NCBI GenBank assembly: GCA_001643675.2
Contig: LSRY02000007.1
Location: 1,121,001-1,185,000, forward strand
Length of the DNA stretch: 64,000 nt
Source of the DNA: Monocercomonoides exilis
Lineage: Eukaryota > Preaxostyla > Oxymonadida > Polymastigidae
Direction: 5' to 3'
Position 1 is the first letter of the stretch. The number at the start of each line of letters is the position of its first letter. The position numbers were made by a program, and so were the translations under genes. The notes beneath the pieces are model-generated. The model made no database searches, was not told the DNA's origin, and saw nothing but the letters and a program-made list of their open reading frames with translations. This document shows, in pieces, positions 48,433 through 60,100 of this stretch.

Positions 48433-48715
48433 TTGAAAAAATGGGAGAAAATACAGACTTTTAAGCTTTTTTTGCACAAAGCACGAAAAAATTGTTTCAC
48501 TCAATTCTTTATTTCGCTTTCTCAGATTTCAAAATAAATTTGATTTTCAATTTCGTAAACAGGCATCGTTGAAATCAAAAAAGAAAGTTTTCCAACATTT
48601 CACGAATGTCAAAAAATGGACTGATTTTTAATGAGTTTTTTGTTCTCAAAAATTCAACGAGAAGTGCATAATTTTTCTATGAAAATGCCTGAAGCAAAAT
48701 ATTTAACTCCATCTG
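48433..48715 (+). repeat. Dispersed repeat, copy 1
   Basis: About 280 bases repeated in the same orientation at 54150-54425. Shared words include GAAAATACAGA, AGCTTTTTTTGCACAAAGCAC, TCGTTGAAATCAAAA, TTTCACGAATGTCAAAAAAT and AAGTGCATAATTTTTC. Non-coding. It could be an end or a solo fragment of a transposon that lies with the Merlin copies between them. Confidence 0.75.
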
Positions 48716-50061
48716 TGTAATTCTTTTTGAGAAGTCGCAAACGTTTAATTTCCAAATAAAAAATTTTTTCTTATTTTGCTAAAATTTTTGTTTCCATTCG
48801 AGAATCTTTTTAAGAACGTGTGAAATAGCATCATCCAGAAATAGATTCAATATTAGAGAAGTTTGGTGAATGTCAACAAAAATTAAAGCAAAATATGAAA
48901 ATTTTGATTTATATGAAAATTAAACATTTGCAACTTTTCAAACTGAATTAGACATACACATTTATCTTGTATTTCACTTCAGTTCACTTTTTTAAAAACA
49001 ACCAAAAAAATGAAAAATTTTATCACTTATTAACATAAACAATAATACATTTGTTAATTTCTCTTTATTAACTCACATTTTCAAATTCCAAATAAACACA
49101 TATTCAATTTTTTAAATATGAAATAACAAAAAAATGTTTAAACTTCATATAAAACAAATATCACAAATTAAAAAAAAACACTTCGTTTTAAAAAAATGGA
49201 AACTATTTCTATAATAAAAATTCAAATATAATCGATAATTTATTACATATCATTAGAAATCATTTATTTTCAAAATTATATAATAATTAATCAAAATTAC
49301 ATAGACAAATAAAATTCAAACAATTGCAAATAATTTCTTAAAATTTGAATAAAGTTCAAAAAAATCAAATATTCACACTTTCGATAAAAATTATAATTAT
49401 TGTTTTGTATTTTTCAATCAATTCGTAAATAATACCTAAAATTGTTTTTTATCAAAAATTCATTAATCTTGTCATAAAATCTAGACATATATATAACTTT
49501 TGATCTATAATGTTTTCGATCGAAATATTGTTATTTTTGTTCCGCACACGTTATAAAGATTTGATTGTGAAAAAGATTTGATATTTGAAAGAATAAAATG
49601 TTTATTATTGAGAGATTATAAAATAGAAATCGTTTTAAATGAAGATTTAAGTTTTGAAAGAATATAGTTTATTTATTGTGGTTTAAAAGTGTCTAATTTT
49701 TAGATATTTTGGTATTTAAAAAATTAAATGAAAAATATTGAAAATTGAAGTGTGTTAAAAATAAGAGTGAAATGAGAGGTTTATGTATTGATTTTTTTTT
49801 TTGATTTTTTCGGTTTTCGTGAAATTTGAGACTTCAGATAAATAAAAAATATTATTTTTGTAAACTTAATTTTTTTTTAAATGCGCATTTTTTATCTAAT
49901 TTTACTTTTTTTTCCAGAAAGGAACAGGTTTTGAGAGTTGTATTTAATTACAAAAATAGATTTGTTAGATCTGAAATATTTAATAATTGTTTAAAAGACA
50001 ACTAGGATATTTTTTGAAATTTTTCAACAATGGAAAAATGAAACACAAAAATTGAAGATGG
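48716..50061. other. Very AT-rich spacer
   Basis: More than 1.3 kb of strongly AT-rich sequence with no gene, no repeat tip and no RNA fold that I can support. Confidence 0.6.
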
Positions 50062-50446
50062 TTAACAGAGCTTATTCAAATTTGAAATGCTCAACTCCTG
50101 AGAACTGGAAATTTCTGTTGTAGCTGTTACTGTTCCAATGCTTGTTTTGTTTCTATACTGAATGAACTGTTTCACAGTTGAAGAGCGACCTTCAGTTTCA
50201 TTGTTCCAAAGTGTGGAATCCAGGTCAGTCAAAATACTCAAATGTTCTTCATTCCATTTGATGATGAATATATTTTCTGTCATATTCTTTTCTTTGATTT
50301 AGTATATTCTCATTGGATCTTGCATTTTCATGTGTTCGCAACCTTTTCACAAAGAAAACAGGACATCTATGTTCTATCATTTTCTCTAATTTTTTATGTC
50401 TACCAATTGTTGCAACTGTAGGCTTTGATTTGCACAAACCGCCCAC
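50062..50446 (-). other. Unknown short coding-like frames
   Basis: Two overlapping minus-strand frames: one basic (SKPTVATIGRHKKLEKMIEH, 50446-50249) and one N/S/T-rich (50283-50062). They could be parts of a decayed transposon protein. No motif is recognised. Confidence 0.2.
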
Positions 50447-50916
50447 AAAAATCTGTTAATTATTTGGAAGTTACTGAAGAATTATTCAACATTTATTATT
50501 ATTTCAATTTTTGAATTTTCAGGCTGAATATATTTTTTTAACCTGCATATCGATAACTATCATACAAAAATTTGAATAAATGATTGTTTCTCTTTTTTCA
50601 ATGGCATATGTCTATTTTGTACCAATTTGGAGAGGATTTTTTAAAATTTTTTATTAGCAAAATATCAATTCTTATTATTATCACAAATAAACCTATAATG
50701 GATAAAGTGGAAATTCTTCCATCGAAATTTTTACTTAATAAAAAAATTTTTTTATTATTCTAACTTTTTGATAATTATTATAAAAAAACATTGATTATTA
50801 TTATTATTAGAGATGATCACAAACGAGGAACATAATACAATTTTCACATTTTCAAAATTTTAAATCCCTTCAAAAGGTTCTGGTGACTTTTTTCTTGAGC
50901 TTCTAATGAAAACTGG

Positions 50917-51767
50917 AATAACAAAAGATATCGTATGATGTTGTAACCGCAAAAGATAAATGCTATTGAAAAAGTTGAGGAATGTTGGAAGAAATTATTT
51001 TTATCGATGCATCAAATGCGGAAAAGAAGTGAATTGGAATAAAAATTCAATATTTGAAACAATAAAATTACAACCTTACGAAATATTGAGCTTATTATAC
51101 CATTTTTGGTACGAACATTCTATTTTTGAAACAGTCAAAGAAACAAAAATATCAAAAGCTCAATTTTAAAATTCAACGAACTCTTGAGAAGGATTTGTAT
51201 TTACAAAGAAATCAACAAAACAGAAAAAATTGGAGAAAACAGAGAAGTGGAAATTGACGAATCACTAGTGTCAAAAAGCAAGAACAACGTGGGAAGAATT
51301 AGAACACAACATTGGATATGTGCAGTGATTGAAAGAAAAAAGGAAATTTGGAATAAAAGTTACGAATAGAAAATAAATTAAAAAGAAAAGAAAAAACCAG
51401 AATAAAATATGTCAACAAGTTTATGTGACAAAGTTCGCAAATTCATTCAGGCAAATGATCTAAATACGTTGGAATAACCAAAGAAGAATTCAAACTTGAA
51501 AGTGTGAACCATTCAGAAAATTTTGTTAATCCAATTAACAAACGAATACACACACAAACAATAGAATGTATATGGTCTCACACAAAACACCATATACCAA
51601 TTAGAGGACGGACATTTTCAAAGAAAAAAGAATACATTTATGAAATTGTTTATAGATTTAACAACAAAGCGAACTTACAAAAATTCTTCTACGACTTGGC
51701 AAACACAAACGAGAAGGAGCAAAAAGCATTTTTGACTACGTACAAAGAATGCGAAAAAGAAAAATGA
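50917..51767 (+). pseudogene. Merlin-type transposase, decayed copy
   Basis: The second half of the zinc ribbon YRCIKCGKEVNWN, the first catalytic block REVEIDESLVSKSK and the last block THTQTIECIWSHTKHHIP-like are present in order. The middle Asp block is deleted between about 51370 and 51500. There is a frame break near 51165 and a TGA in the zinc ribbon. The copy ends KECEKEK at TGA. It is close in sequence to the copy at 55.5-56.8 kb. Confidence 0.7.
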
Positions 51768-52022
51768 AAACTTTTCGAGTTGAAAAATAAAAAAGACAAT
51801 AACTCTTTGAAAAAAGCTGTTGGTGAAAAAGTTCCAAAGGAATGTGTGTTTTTCGATGAATATGATTAAGATGCACTCCAGAAGAAAGAAAAACGTTGTC
51901 GAATTATAATGTTGAAAGATAAAAGTGTGTATGTGTGCTGTTTTTTTGTGCATTATTTCAATTTTTTGTGAAAGGCTTCGTTGGCTAAAAAATGCCACTT
52001 GAAAATAAACAAAAAGTATAAA

Positions 52023-52268
52023 TATGTCAAAATTTTTTTGAAAAGTTTTTTTTGTTTTATTGTCAGGTCAAAATGAAAAATGAATATTTTCTTCAAATTT
52101 TCATTCTTACTCACCATAATTTTTAAGAATGTGAAAAAAACATTATCGAGCATTAATTCACATGCTGGTTAATTTTGGTGAGTAAGAATGAAAATTTGAT
52201 CGAAATATGTAATTTTTTTTTATTCGAAAATTAAACAAAAGGAACTTGTCAAAAAAATTTTGACATAT
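52023..52268. mobile_element. 246-bp inverted-repeat element
   Basis: ATATGTCAAAATTTTTTT...TTTTCATTCTTACTCACC on the left is mirrored by GGTGAGTAAGAATGAAAATT...AAAATTTTGACATAT on the right, with arms of about 100 bases. It has no coding content. A third small palindromic family, distinct from those at 0.9 and 20.4 kb. Target duplication unclear. Confidence 0.7.
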
Positions 52269-52557
52269 CTCAATTTGTTTAAAAGAAAAACTAAACATCT
52301 GAGTCACATGGCTTCTGACGTGAACATTTTTGGAGAAACGTGATGTGATAGAAAAAAACTTTTGTTCAGTCATTATTTAAATTCCACTTTTGGAAAAAAA
52401 AATAAGCATTATTAATTACGATTGATGGCAAATGTGCACTATTGCGGAACATCAGAATTGGCTTTATTATATGATAAAAGTATTTATCATAATTTAATAT
52501 TTATTCGTTCAAAATATCTGAGTTAGGAAATCATTCTGTGTTGAAATATTAAATTAC

Positions 52558-52558
<1 letters not shown>

Positions 52559-52620
<62 letters not shown>
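52559..52620. repeat. Poly(A) run of 62
   Basis: An uninterrupted A tract just beyond the 3' end of a Merlin transposase gene on the minus strand. Confidence 0.9.
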
Positions 52621-52624
<4 letters not shown>

Positions 52625-53740
52625 TTTGGGACGTGAAATTTTTTCTTAATAAAAGTGAAAAAATTATTTGTAAACGTTTTAAATGATTATTCTGAGGTGC
52701 TATATCCAGTCGAACTTTCTCCGTCTCCTGCCCAAAATGGATCTGAATTATCTTCTACTTCAATTTCAGGAAAAATACCATCTGCATCTGGGATTTCTTC
52801 TTCATCCATTTCCACGATAATTTCATTTTCCTCTACAATCAATTCATCAGGTTCATAATGAATCAAATCTTTCATCACATCTTCAAACTCAAGCTTCGAT
52901 GAACTTTTAACCAAAAACATTGCAATCTGATCAGAAATATATATCATTCTCATTCCGGACTGATGAAAAGATGACCTTAAATGCTTCCATAACCCTTCAA
53001 TTGTGTTTGTGCAAGCCTTATTCTCTTTATTGAAGAATTCCCGCTTGTGGCAGACTGTTTCATGTAAATAACCAAACGTACTCAAACATTGGTAAGCTTT
53101 CCATTCGTCAGAATATATCTTTGTGCCAATTTTGATGTGATCCAGCCTTATTGGAATCAATGTATCTTTGGTTCCGTATGGTACTATCATCATGAATCTA
53201 TAACCTGCTTCTCCACCTGCCAACCTTTCAAATCCTCCAAATATCCAGATCAACTTCTTCTTTTTTCCTTCATGGTCTTTCCTTCTCCAAACTGCTTAAT
53301 TTATCTCCACAATTTTCTCCTTTCCTCCAATTTTTTTGCTGGTTTATGTTTTTAATTCGTATGCAGCAGTATATCATAACACAAGCCCAATATGATATTG
53401 TTTTTCTATTCACAGACAATAACAATGAAACAGGTTTAATTGGTATTTTTAACAAGATGAATAGTAATACAAGAAGAGCAACTCCAAGTGGCTTTTTCAT
53501 ATTTTCGAAAACTGTTCCTTCATAAACGGAACTCTTGAATTTTCTGCATCTGGGACAAATCCAATGTCTGTATCCTTCTTCCATTCTGCACGTTTTTTCT
53601 ATTTTGTGAATTCTGCACACTGGTGCGATTCCATCTCGCAGCACTGTGAAATACAAATTCCACGCTTTCTCTTTGTCATTAAACGTGCGATTCATCAATG
53701 AAATTGTTCTATCTTTCAAGATCAAATTAGGTTCAGCCAT
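52621..53740 (-). mobile_element. Merlin/IS1595-type transposase, nearly full length
   Basis: ATG 53740. The N-terminal zinc ribbon is HWICPRCRKF, then a helical region, then the catalytic domain KIVEIN-x-AVWRRKDHEG, IKIGTKIYSDEWKAYQ and CTNTIEGLWKHLRSSF, and an acidic tail. The first block normally reads VEIDE; here Asp is Asn and Glu is TAA (Gln), so catalysis is probably lost. A frame break falls on T7 (53331-53337, plus strand). With TAA at 52687 as Gln the tail ends at TGA 52621. This kind of enzyme cuts and pastes DNA with 8-9 bp duplications; none was found here. Confidence 0.8.
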
Positions 53741-54149
53741 GAAAAATGTTGATCATTCCCTTAAATTGAGAAAAATTTTTTGTTCATAAAATTTTCAGAA
53801 AAAAATTATTAACAAGTTTTAACACAATATAAACAAGTTAAAATAGTATAATTATCATCATTAATTTGTTTTAATATTTTTGAATGGTTTTTGAATGTTC
53901 AGGTATTATACACTTTTGCCTATATAATTTCTAGAATTGTCTTCTGATGGAACTTCTTCTGAAACCCGCCTCCTCATCAAACTCTCCTTCCTCCTTCGCT
54001 TTTCCATATCTTCAGAATTTCGTGTTTTCAGAAAAATTAATAGCGAATGCTGAACAAAAAAGGATACACACAATTATTCCTTGTTGTATTTTTTTTGGTC
54101 GCAATCTTTTACTCTCCCTGCTTTCTTGGAGTTTCTTCTTTTATGTATT

Positions 54150-54425
54150 TTGGGGAAAATACAGATTCTCAAGCTTTTTTTGCACAAAGCACAAATATTT
54201 TGTTTTTCTCATGACTTTATATTGCATTCACATATTTCGAAATAAATTTGAATTTAATGTCAGAAAACAATCATCGTTGAAATCAAAACATTAAGTTTTC
54301 CAATATTTCACGAATGTCAAAAAATAAACTTATTTTTATTGTGTTTTTTGATATAAAAAAGTCAATGAAAAGTGCATAATTTTTCAATGAAAATGCATGA
54401 AGTGAAATATTTTGACCCATATGTC
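54150..54425 (+). repeat. Dispersed repeat, copy 2
   Basis: Same family and orientation as 48433-48715, roughly 80 percent similar by eye. Confidence 0.75.
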
Positions 54426-54804
54426 AAATATTTTTTTGTGAATAAGATATTTTCTGTTCTGTTCCCTTTTTCATTCACTAACTTAACAATACCTCAAGCA
54501 CACATAAAGTCTCTCATCAAAATCTTTGATTGCTTCCACTTTTCTATATCTTCGCAACCTCATCCGCTCTCCAAGCTTCCATTAACACATCCGCATATTC
54601 TCTTTTTCTTCTATTTTATATAATCTTGTTCCTTTTTTTGCATTATCTGCGCTTATGAATTTTTGTCTGTATTCTGTTGATCTTTCAGTCTTTCATCAAA
54701 TTGTATTCTCTTCGCAATTTTTTATTCCACAGTTTCACATTTTGCAAAAGCGGCTTTCTCTCCTCCTTTTAAATCTATTCTCTTTTTCTGAATTTTGATC
54801 AAAC

Positions 54805-55083
54805 TCATCTTTTTCTCATTTCATAAATTGCGAGCTCTTCCAAAGTTCCTGCTCTTGCAGCTCTTGTGTCGAATTCAACATTGAAAGCATCCCAACCATC
54901 ATTTTTTTGAAAATGCAATTTCTTTCTCCCTTTCATCATCTTCTTTCTCTTTCTCTTATCCTTTTCTTCCTTTTTCGCTTCCCTCTCATTTGACTCTCTC
55001 AACATTATCACATTCATCACACACCATGGATGCTTTATCATTTGCTTCACAAGTGTCTCATTTCGATGTTCAAAACTGTTCAC
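54805..55083 (-). CDS. Short charged protein fragment, unknown
   Basis: A minus-strand frame with a K/E coiled-coil stretch (REAKKEEKDKRKRKKMM) and then QKNDGWDAFNVEFDTRAARA, ending at a TGA. No ATG is seen at its start. Composition is like the coiled-coil parts of the broken gene at 24-25 kb. It could be a relic of a second copy. Confidence 0.3.
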   Translation of the reverse strand: MNSFEHRNETLVKQMIKHPWCVMNVIMLRESNEREAKKEEKDKRKRKKMMKGRKKLHFQKNDGWDAFNVEFDTRAARAGTLEELAIYEMRKR

Positions 55084-55265
55084 TTCTCTTCTTCAAAATC
55101 CTTTCCATTCTCTCTCTTCCATAGGTTCTCAGCAGCATTAGAAGCATTAAAACAATGGCTTATCTAGTGCTTCCATCCATGGAGGATTTAGGCTCATCCT
55201 GAAACTTTTCTTTCTTTTCTGAACCCGCTGCTCTCATCCATGTTCCCTCTCAGACTCGTTTGTGT

Positions 55266-55440
55266 GGCATAGGTCTAAATTGGACCAGTTGCGAATTTCA
55301 CTGTTTTTTATAAAATTTTGGCAATATTATTGATTGTTATAATTTATTATCTCTGTATTTTCTCAAAAATTCAAAAAACAATAGAATTAAATTTTCAAAT
55401 AAAAAATTCTAAAATTTTTGATCGATAACCCACAATAAAA
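55266..55440 (+). repeat. Inverted repeat, left copy
   Basis: Starts GGCATAGGTCTAAATTGGAC and contains AGTTGCGAATTTCACTG and TATCTCTGTATTTTCTCAAAA. Its reverse complement lies at 62893-63066. It sits 50 bases before a Merlin transposase start, as a terminal inverted repeat would. Confidence 0.8.
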
Positions 55441-55489
55441 TAATTTTTATTCGAAATACAAATTAATAAAATCATTTGAAGGCACTTTG

Positions 55490-56792
55490 ATGAGTGTTGA
55501 AACCACAGATGTTGAATTACCAACTTTCACGAGATTCTTAATCAATTCAGTTGGAAGTGATAAGAAAGCATTAGAGATATTTTAATCATTTGGCATTTTG
55601 AAAGAAAAGGTAAGATGCAGAGTGTGCAAAAATGAATTGATTTTAAAACTGGAGAAAAGTGAAAAAGAATTACTCCTATAGATGTGTGAAATGCGGATTA
55701 GAAGAATATTGGACGAACCAAATAATTTTTTGTTGAAGAAAAATATCACCATTCATCATTATGTGTTTGCTGTATCATTTTTGGAGCAAACACTCTCCTG
55801 ATGAAACGGTTGAGGAAACTATGACATAAAAACAAACTGACATATGTTTCAATGAACAAATGAGAAGAATATGTACTTTTATTGAAATGAATAAAAAGGA
55901 AAAAATTGGAAATGATAAAATAGTCGAAATGGATGAAACGCTTATTTCCAAAAGGAAAAATGGAAAAGGAAGAGTATGAAAAGAGCAATGGATGTGGTGT
56001 GCGCTAGAACGGAAAAATGAAACAAATGAAAGAAAAATGAAAATTGAATTTTGGCAAGACAGAACAGAAGAAACATTAATGAAAAACATCAAAAACGATA
56101 TTGTTTCATCAACCACACTTTTCTCTGACATGTGGTCAGCCTACAACAATATTATAAAAGAAGAATATATACTAGAAAGTGTCAATCACAAAGTAAATTT
56201 TGAAAAACCAGAATACAAATCAGTTGACACTCAAACAATTGAATCCATGTTGTCGCACATTAAACAGTGGATTCCAAAAAGAGGAAGGTCATTCACGAAA
56301 AAAAAGAAATGCATTTACGAACACATTTACAGATTTAACAATGGAAAGAAACTGAAACGATTTTTTCACGACGTTTCGAAAATCAGCGTTGAAGAATTAA
56401 AAGACATCCTCATAACATTTGAAGACTATGAAAAAGTAATAAATGAAACGTTAAAAAAAGAAAAACAAAAGATGAACGAAATGAACGAAAAGAAAAAAAG
56501 AAAAGAACACGAATTTCGAGAAGAGTATTTATCTTTCAATGAAGATGATTTGGATGCGTTGCCAAAGAAAAGGAAAAGAAAAAGAACAAAAAATATTCAG
56601 AAAAGAGATTCAACAACAAACATAAATGAAATAGAAAACGAAATATCAAACGAAGTTGTTGATAACGTTGAAGAAGGTGGTGAAGAAGGTTGTGAAGAAG
56701 GTTGTGAAGAAGATAGAGAAACAGACATTGATCAAAGAGATGAAAAAATATTATCAGACATATATGGTTTTTTTGAAGAAAGGAAAAAATGA
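55490..56792 (+). mobile_element. Merlin/IS1595-type transposase, best-preserved catalytic core
   Basis: ATG 55490. The zinc ribbon is RCRVCKN...YRCVKCG. Catalytic blocks are KIVEMDETLISKRKNGKGR, TLFSDMWSAYNN and VDTQTIESMLSHIKQWIPKR, so all three acidic residues are present. A K/E-rich tail with EEGCEEGCEE repeats follows, ending at TGA. TAA codons near 55591 and 55829 fit Gln. The copy has a frame break in the zinc ribbon (near 55665) and a TGA at 55977-55979, where the sister copy has Arg. Recently inactivated, or with sequence errors. Confidence 0.8.
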
Positions 56793-57199
56793 AAGCGAAA
56801 AACAACAACATTCAAACAACAAACGGATATTATTAGCAAAGGAAGTGAAACCCTTCATGAAAACACAGAATTTTATATCAATCAGAGAGTGAAAACATTC
56901 AATAAAAATGGGAAAGCAGACTGAAGAAACTGGAAGATCAGTTTCACACAAGGTTTCTAAGAAGCAAAATGAAAACAAAAACAGCTGGTTCTATCACCAA
57001 ACCAGTCTTGTTGTTGCTTTCTATAACAAATTCGTCCAGTTGATTCATTTTTGTTATATTTATATTCATATTCACATCAACGGATTCGATAAACATTTTT
57101 AATTTCATATAATTCAAATTAACTTATAAACATATTTCTATTGAGAAGGAATCAATATTCTTTAATTTGGAGGGATTTGCATTCAACATATAGAATCTC
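56793..57199. other. Spacer between Merlin copy and surface gene
   Basis: AT-rich, with no gene. No right-hand copy of the inverted repeat is found here; the only match is at 62.9 kb. Confidence 0.5.
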
Positions 57200-60100
57200 T
57201 CATTAATAATGAAAACTCATTTTATGATACAATACATTAATTCGAACAATTCTCTTCTCAACATCAACCAATGAGCAACTCCATGTGCATAATCCTTCTT
57301 TTATTTATTCAACCTCCTCATTGATTATCTCTTCATCTTTTTCTCCATCACATACACATGTTTCAACCTTCACTTCCTTGGATTGTCTTATCTGCATCAT
57401 GCTTCCCTTCTCCACCGAATTCGTGCTTTTTCCAAACGAGCAGTTCAGTGATCTCACCTCTTTCTCATCATCTTCCATCCCAATCACACACTTCTCCAAC
57501 AGCAGAGTCACATTCTCAACTCCCATCTCTTTCATATCCACTTTCGCTTTTCTCTCAACACTCACAATATCTCCCTCACATTCGATGTTTGAAATAATTG
57601 CTTCATCAATAATCACATTCTGTTCTTCATGGAATAAAAGAATTGATCTTGCTGAATGAATATCTCTGAATGTTGTTTCCGATATCTTCAGTTCTCCACT
57701 TTCCACGCTCACAATTGAACTGTTCAGCTTCATGTCTTCTGCTGTTGCTGATGAGTAGAACTCGCATTTTTGGATCTCCATTGACCAGTTCTTCACTTTC
57801 ATGATGTAGCTGTGAGAAGCCTCAAACGTATCTTCAAACTCGAATGAGCACCTCTCCACAGCGCTTTCGTTTATAAACTCCATGATGCAATCCTTCTCTG
57901 CCGATTTCTCAATCTTAGATTTCAGCTTCACAATCGCCTGAGACTTTTTGAATGAATTCACATTCAGATCTCCAATCACTCATTCTTCTGTCACAAACCA
58001 TTCCCCATCAATCAGAATCGCATTCATCACTCCTTCCTGAATGTGATCAACCGCGCAGTTGATGCTGCTGCATGGACTGCTCTGCTCCCCGCATCGTCTG
58101 CCATCCACTCCTCCTGCATTTACAAATACATGAAGGCCTTTTAAGTATGTGATCAGCGGAATCAGATCCATGTTAGCATTTCCTTTTGAATCGCATGCGC
58201 AGATGGAGTTGTCTGAGTCCAATGATTCCTGGTTGTAGTTCAAAGTGAACAGTGTTTCGTTGATCTACTTTTCAATCCAGAAGCATTTGATGAATATATC
58301 ATTCCCTTCATGTTCCTCATTCGAATAAAACATGATGTTCACAATGTTGAAATTCAGATGCGGAATTTGATTATCTTCAGCATCATTCGCATTCGAGTCT
58401 GCTCCATCGATGAACAGCCCTCCTCCTCGCCCTGTCTCAGTTGAGCATTTGCACATCGAAAACGAGCTGTTATTCACCTTCAAAACCGATTCTTCACTCT
58501 TCAGCACCACTTTCATTCCTCCTCCCTCAGTGCTCAAATCGCTCCTGCATGTGGACATTGTGCAGTCCTCGATCGTGCAATCTATCGCATTCTCAAACGA
58601 TCCCAATTCAATGACGCTTGCACTGCTTCCTTCGTTCTTGATGTTTTCAAGCGAACAGTACACAACTTTCAACACAGGTTTGTGCCATTCAAATGAGTAT
58701 TTTCATTTCCATTCATCTGGTTTTCCTCTTCTATCATCGAAATCAGGCTGTTTGCTGTCAAAGTGACTGATGAAATCTTCACATTCTGCATCGTCACTTG
58801 GCTCGCACTTGGGCTGAAAGCGATGAATCCTTTCAATTCGTTGATCTTATTCAATTGGCAGCTCTGAATTGCTGCGCTCCCTCCATTCACTCTCATCACG
58901 CAATATCCTGCGGTCTCTGTCAGCCCTGTCAAAGATCCAAATGAGCAGTCTGTGACAGATAAGAGTGTATTTGTTCCTGACGATTCAATGAATACTTCAT
59001 GATCGGTGGTGATGCTTGGCTTGATGAATGACACATTGACAAATGACAGACTCACATTCGACGATATCATTGCGCCACTGCCGGCTGCATTCCCATCTTC
59101 ATCAGTTATCGTCACCCCAGTCCTTTTCGCCGTTGCTTTAATAACAACTTTTGGCAACTCTGAATCTTGTGAAGCTGGTGGCAATGAAGGAGAAAATGAT
59201 ATGGGATGGCTCAGCAACCATGAATCCCCAATGCTGATCTGGGATTCGCCTTTTCCAAGTGGATTATATCTCAGTGATATCAAGTGGTCAATCGATGAAC
59301 ATGGTGCTTCAGAAAACCCACATCCACTGAAGTCTCCTCCTTTCTCCTTCGACACAAACCCATCCTTGCTCCAGTTTGCCCACAAATACACAACCAATGG
59401 AATCACATATCCCTCCTCTCCTGTTGTCTTCCTTTCCCATCCACACAACTCATCCCATGACTTCTCATCATTAGAACTCAACTCCTCTTTCAGTTTTTCG
59501 TTTGACATAAAGTCGTCCAGCTCATTTCCAGATATGAACACTTTCTTCATTTTCCAAGCATTGCGCCCGCTGAATGTCACTCCTTCAAGCACAAATGATC
59601 CCATCGTATCTGCCAAGCTCACAAACATCCCTCCTCCCATTCCTCTTCCTTACTGTAAGTTGTCTTCTGTTGGCACCTGGCATCCTGTGAATGTTGCGCT
59701 TTTTATCTCCAAACTTCCTCCGTTCTCAACTGAAATCATCATCCCTGCTCCTTTCATCCCACCTCCACCTGTGCATGTTGTTGAAATGTTGCAGTTATCC
59801 ACAACTGCGCTCCCATCTTCATTTATCGCAGCACCAATACAGCCTCTTCCTTCTCCACTCCCGTCTTCTACCGTCACTCCACTCACTCTGCTGTTCTTTA
59901 TGTCCAATTTCTCTCCGTTTGTCATCGTTATTGGAGATTTTCCGTTCGTTGTTAATGTCGTTGCAATTTCCATCGTAACTCCATCGACGATCAGTTCTCC
60001 TCCCTCAATGTTCAGGGTGTTGTATCCAATCTTTTCATTAGCCAATGCATCGCTTGCAAACGAGATAGAACAGCTTGTAATCATGATTGTTGATGAAGAA

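Noticed and set aside
55266-57100. A complete short Merlin element ending near 57.1 kb
   Set aside because: No reverse complement of the left repeat was found between the transposase and the surface gene; the only match is at 62.9 kb.
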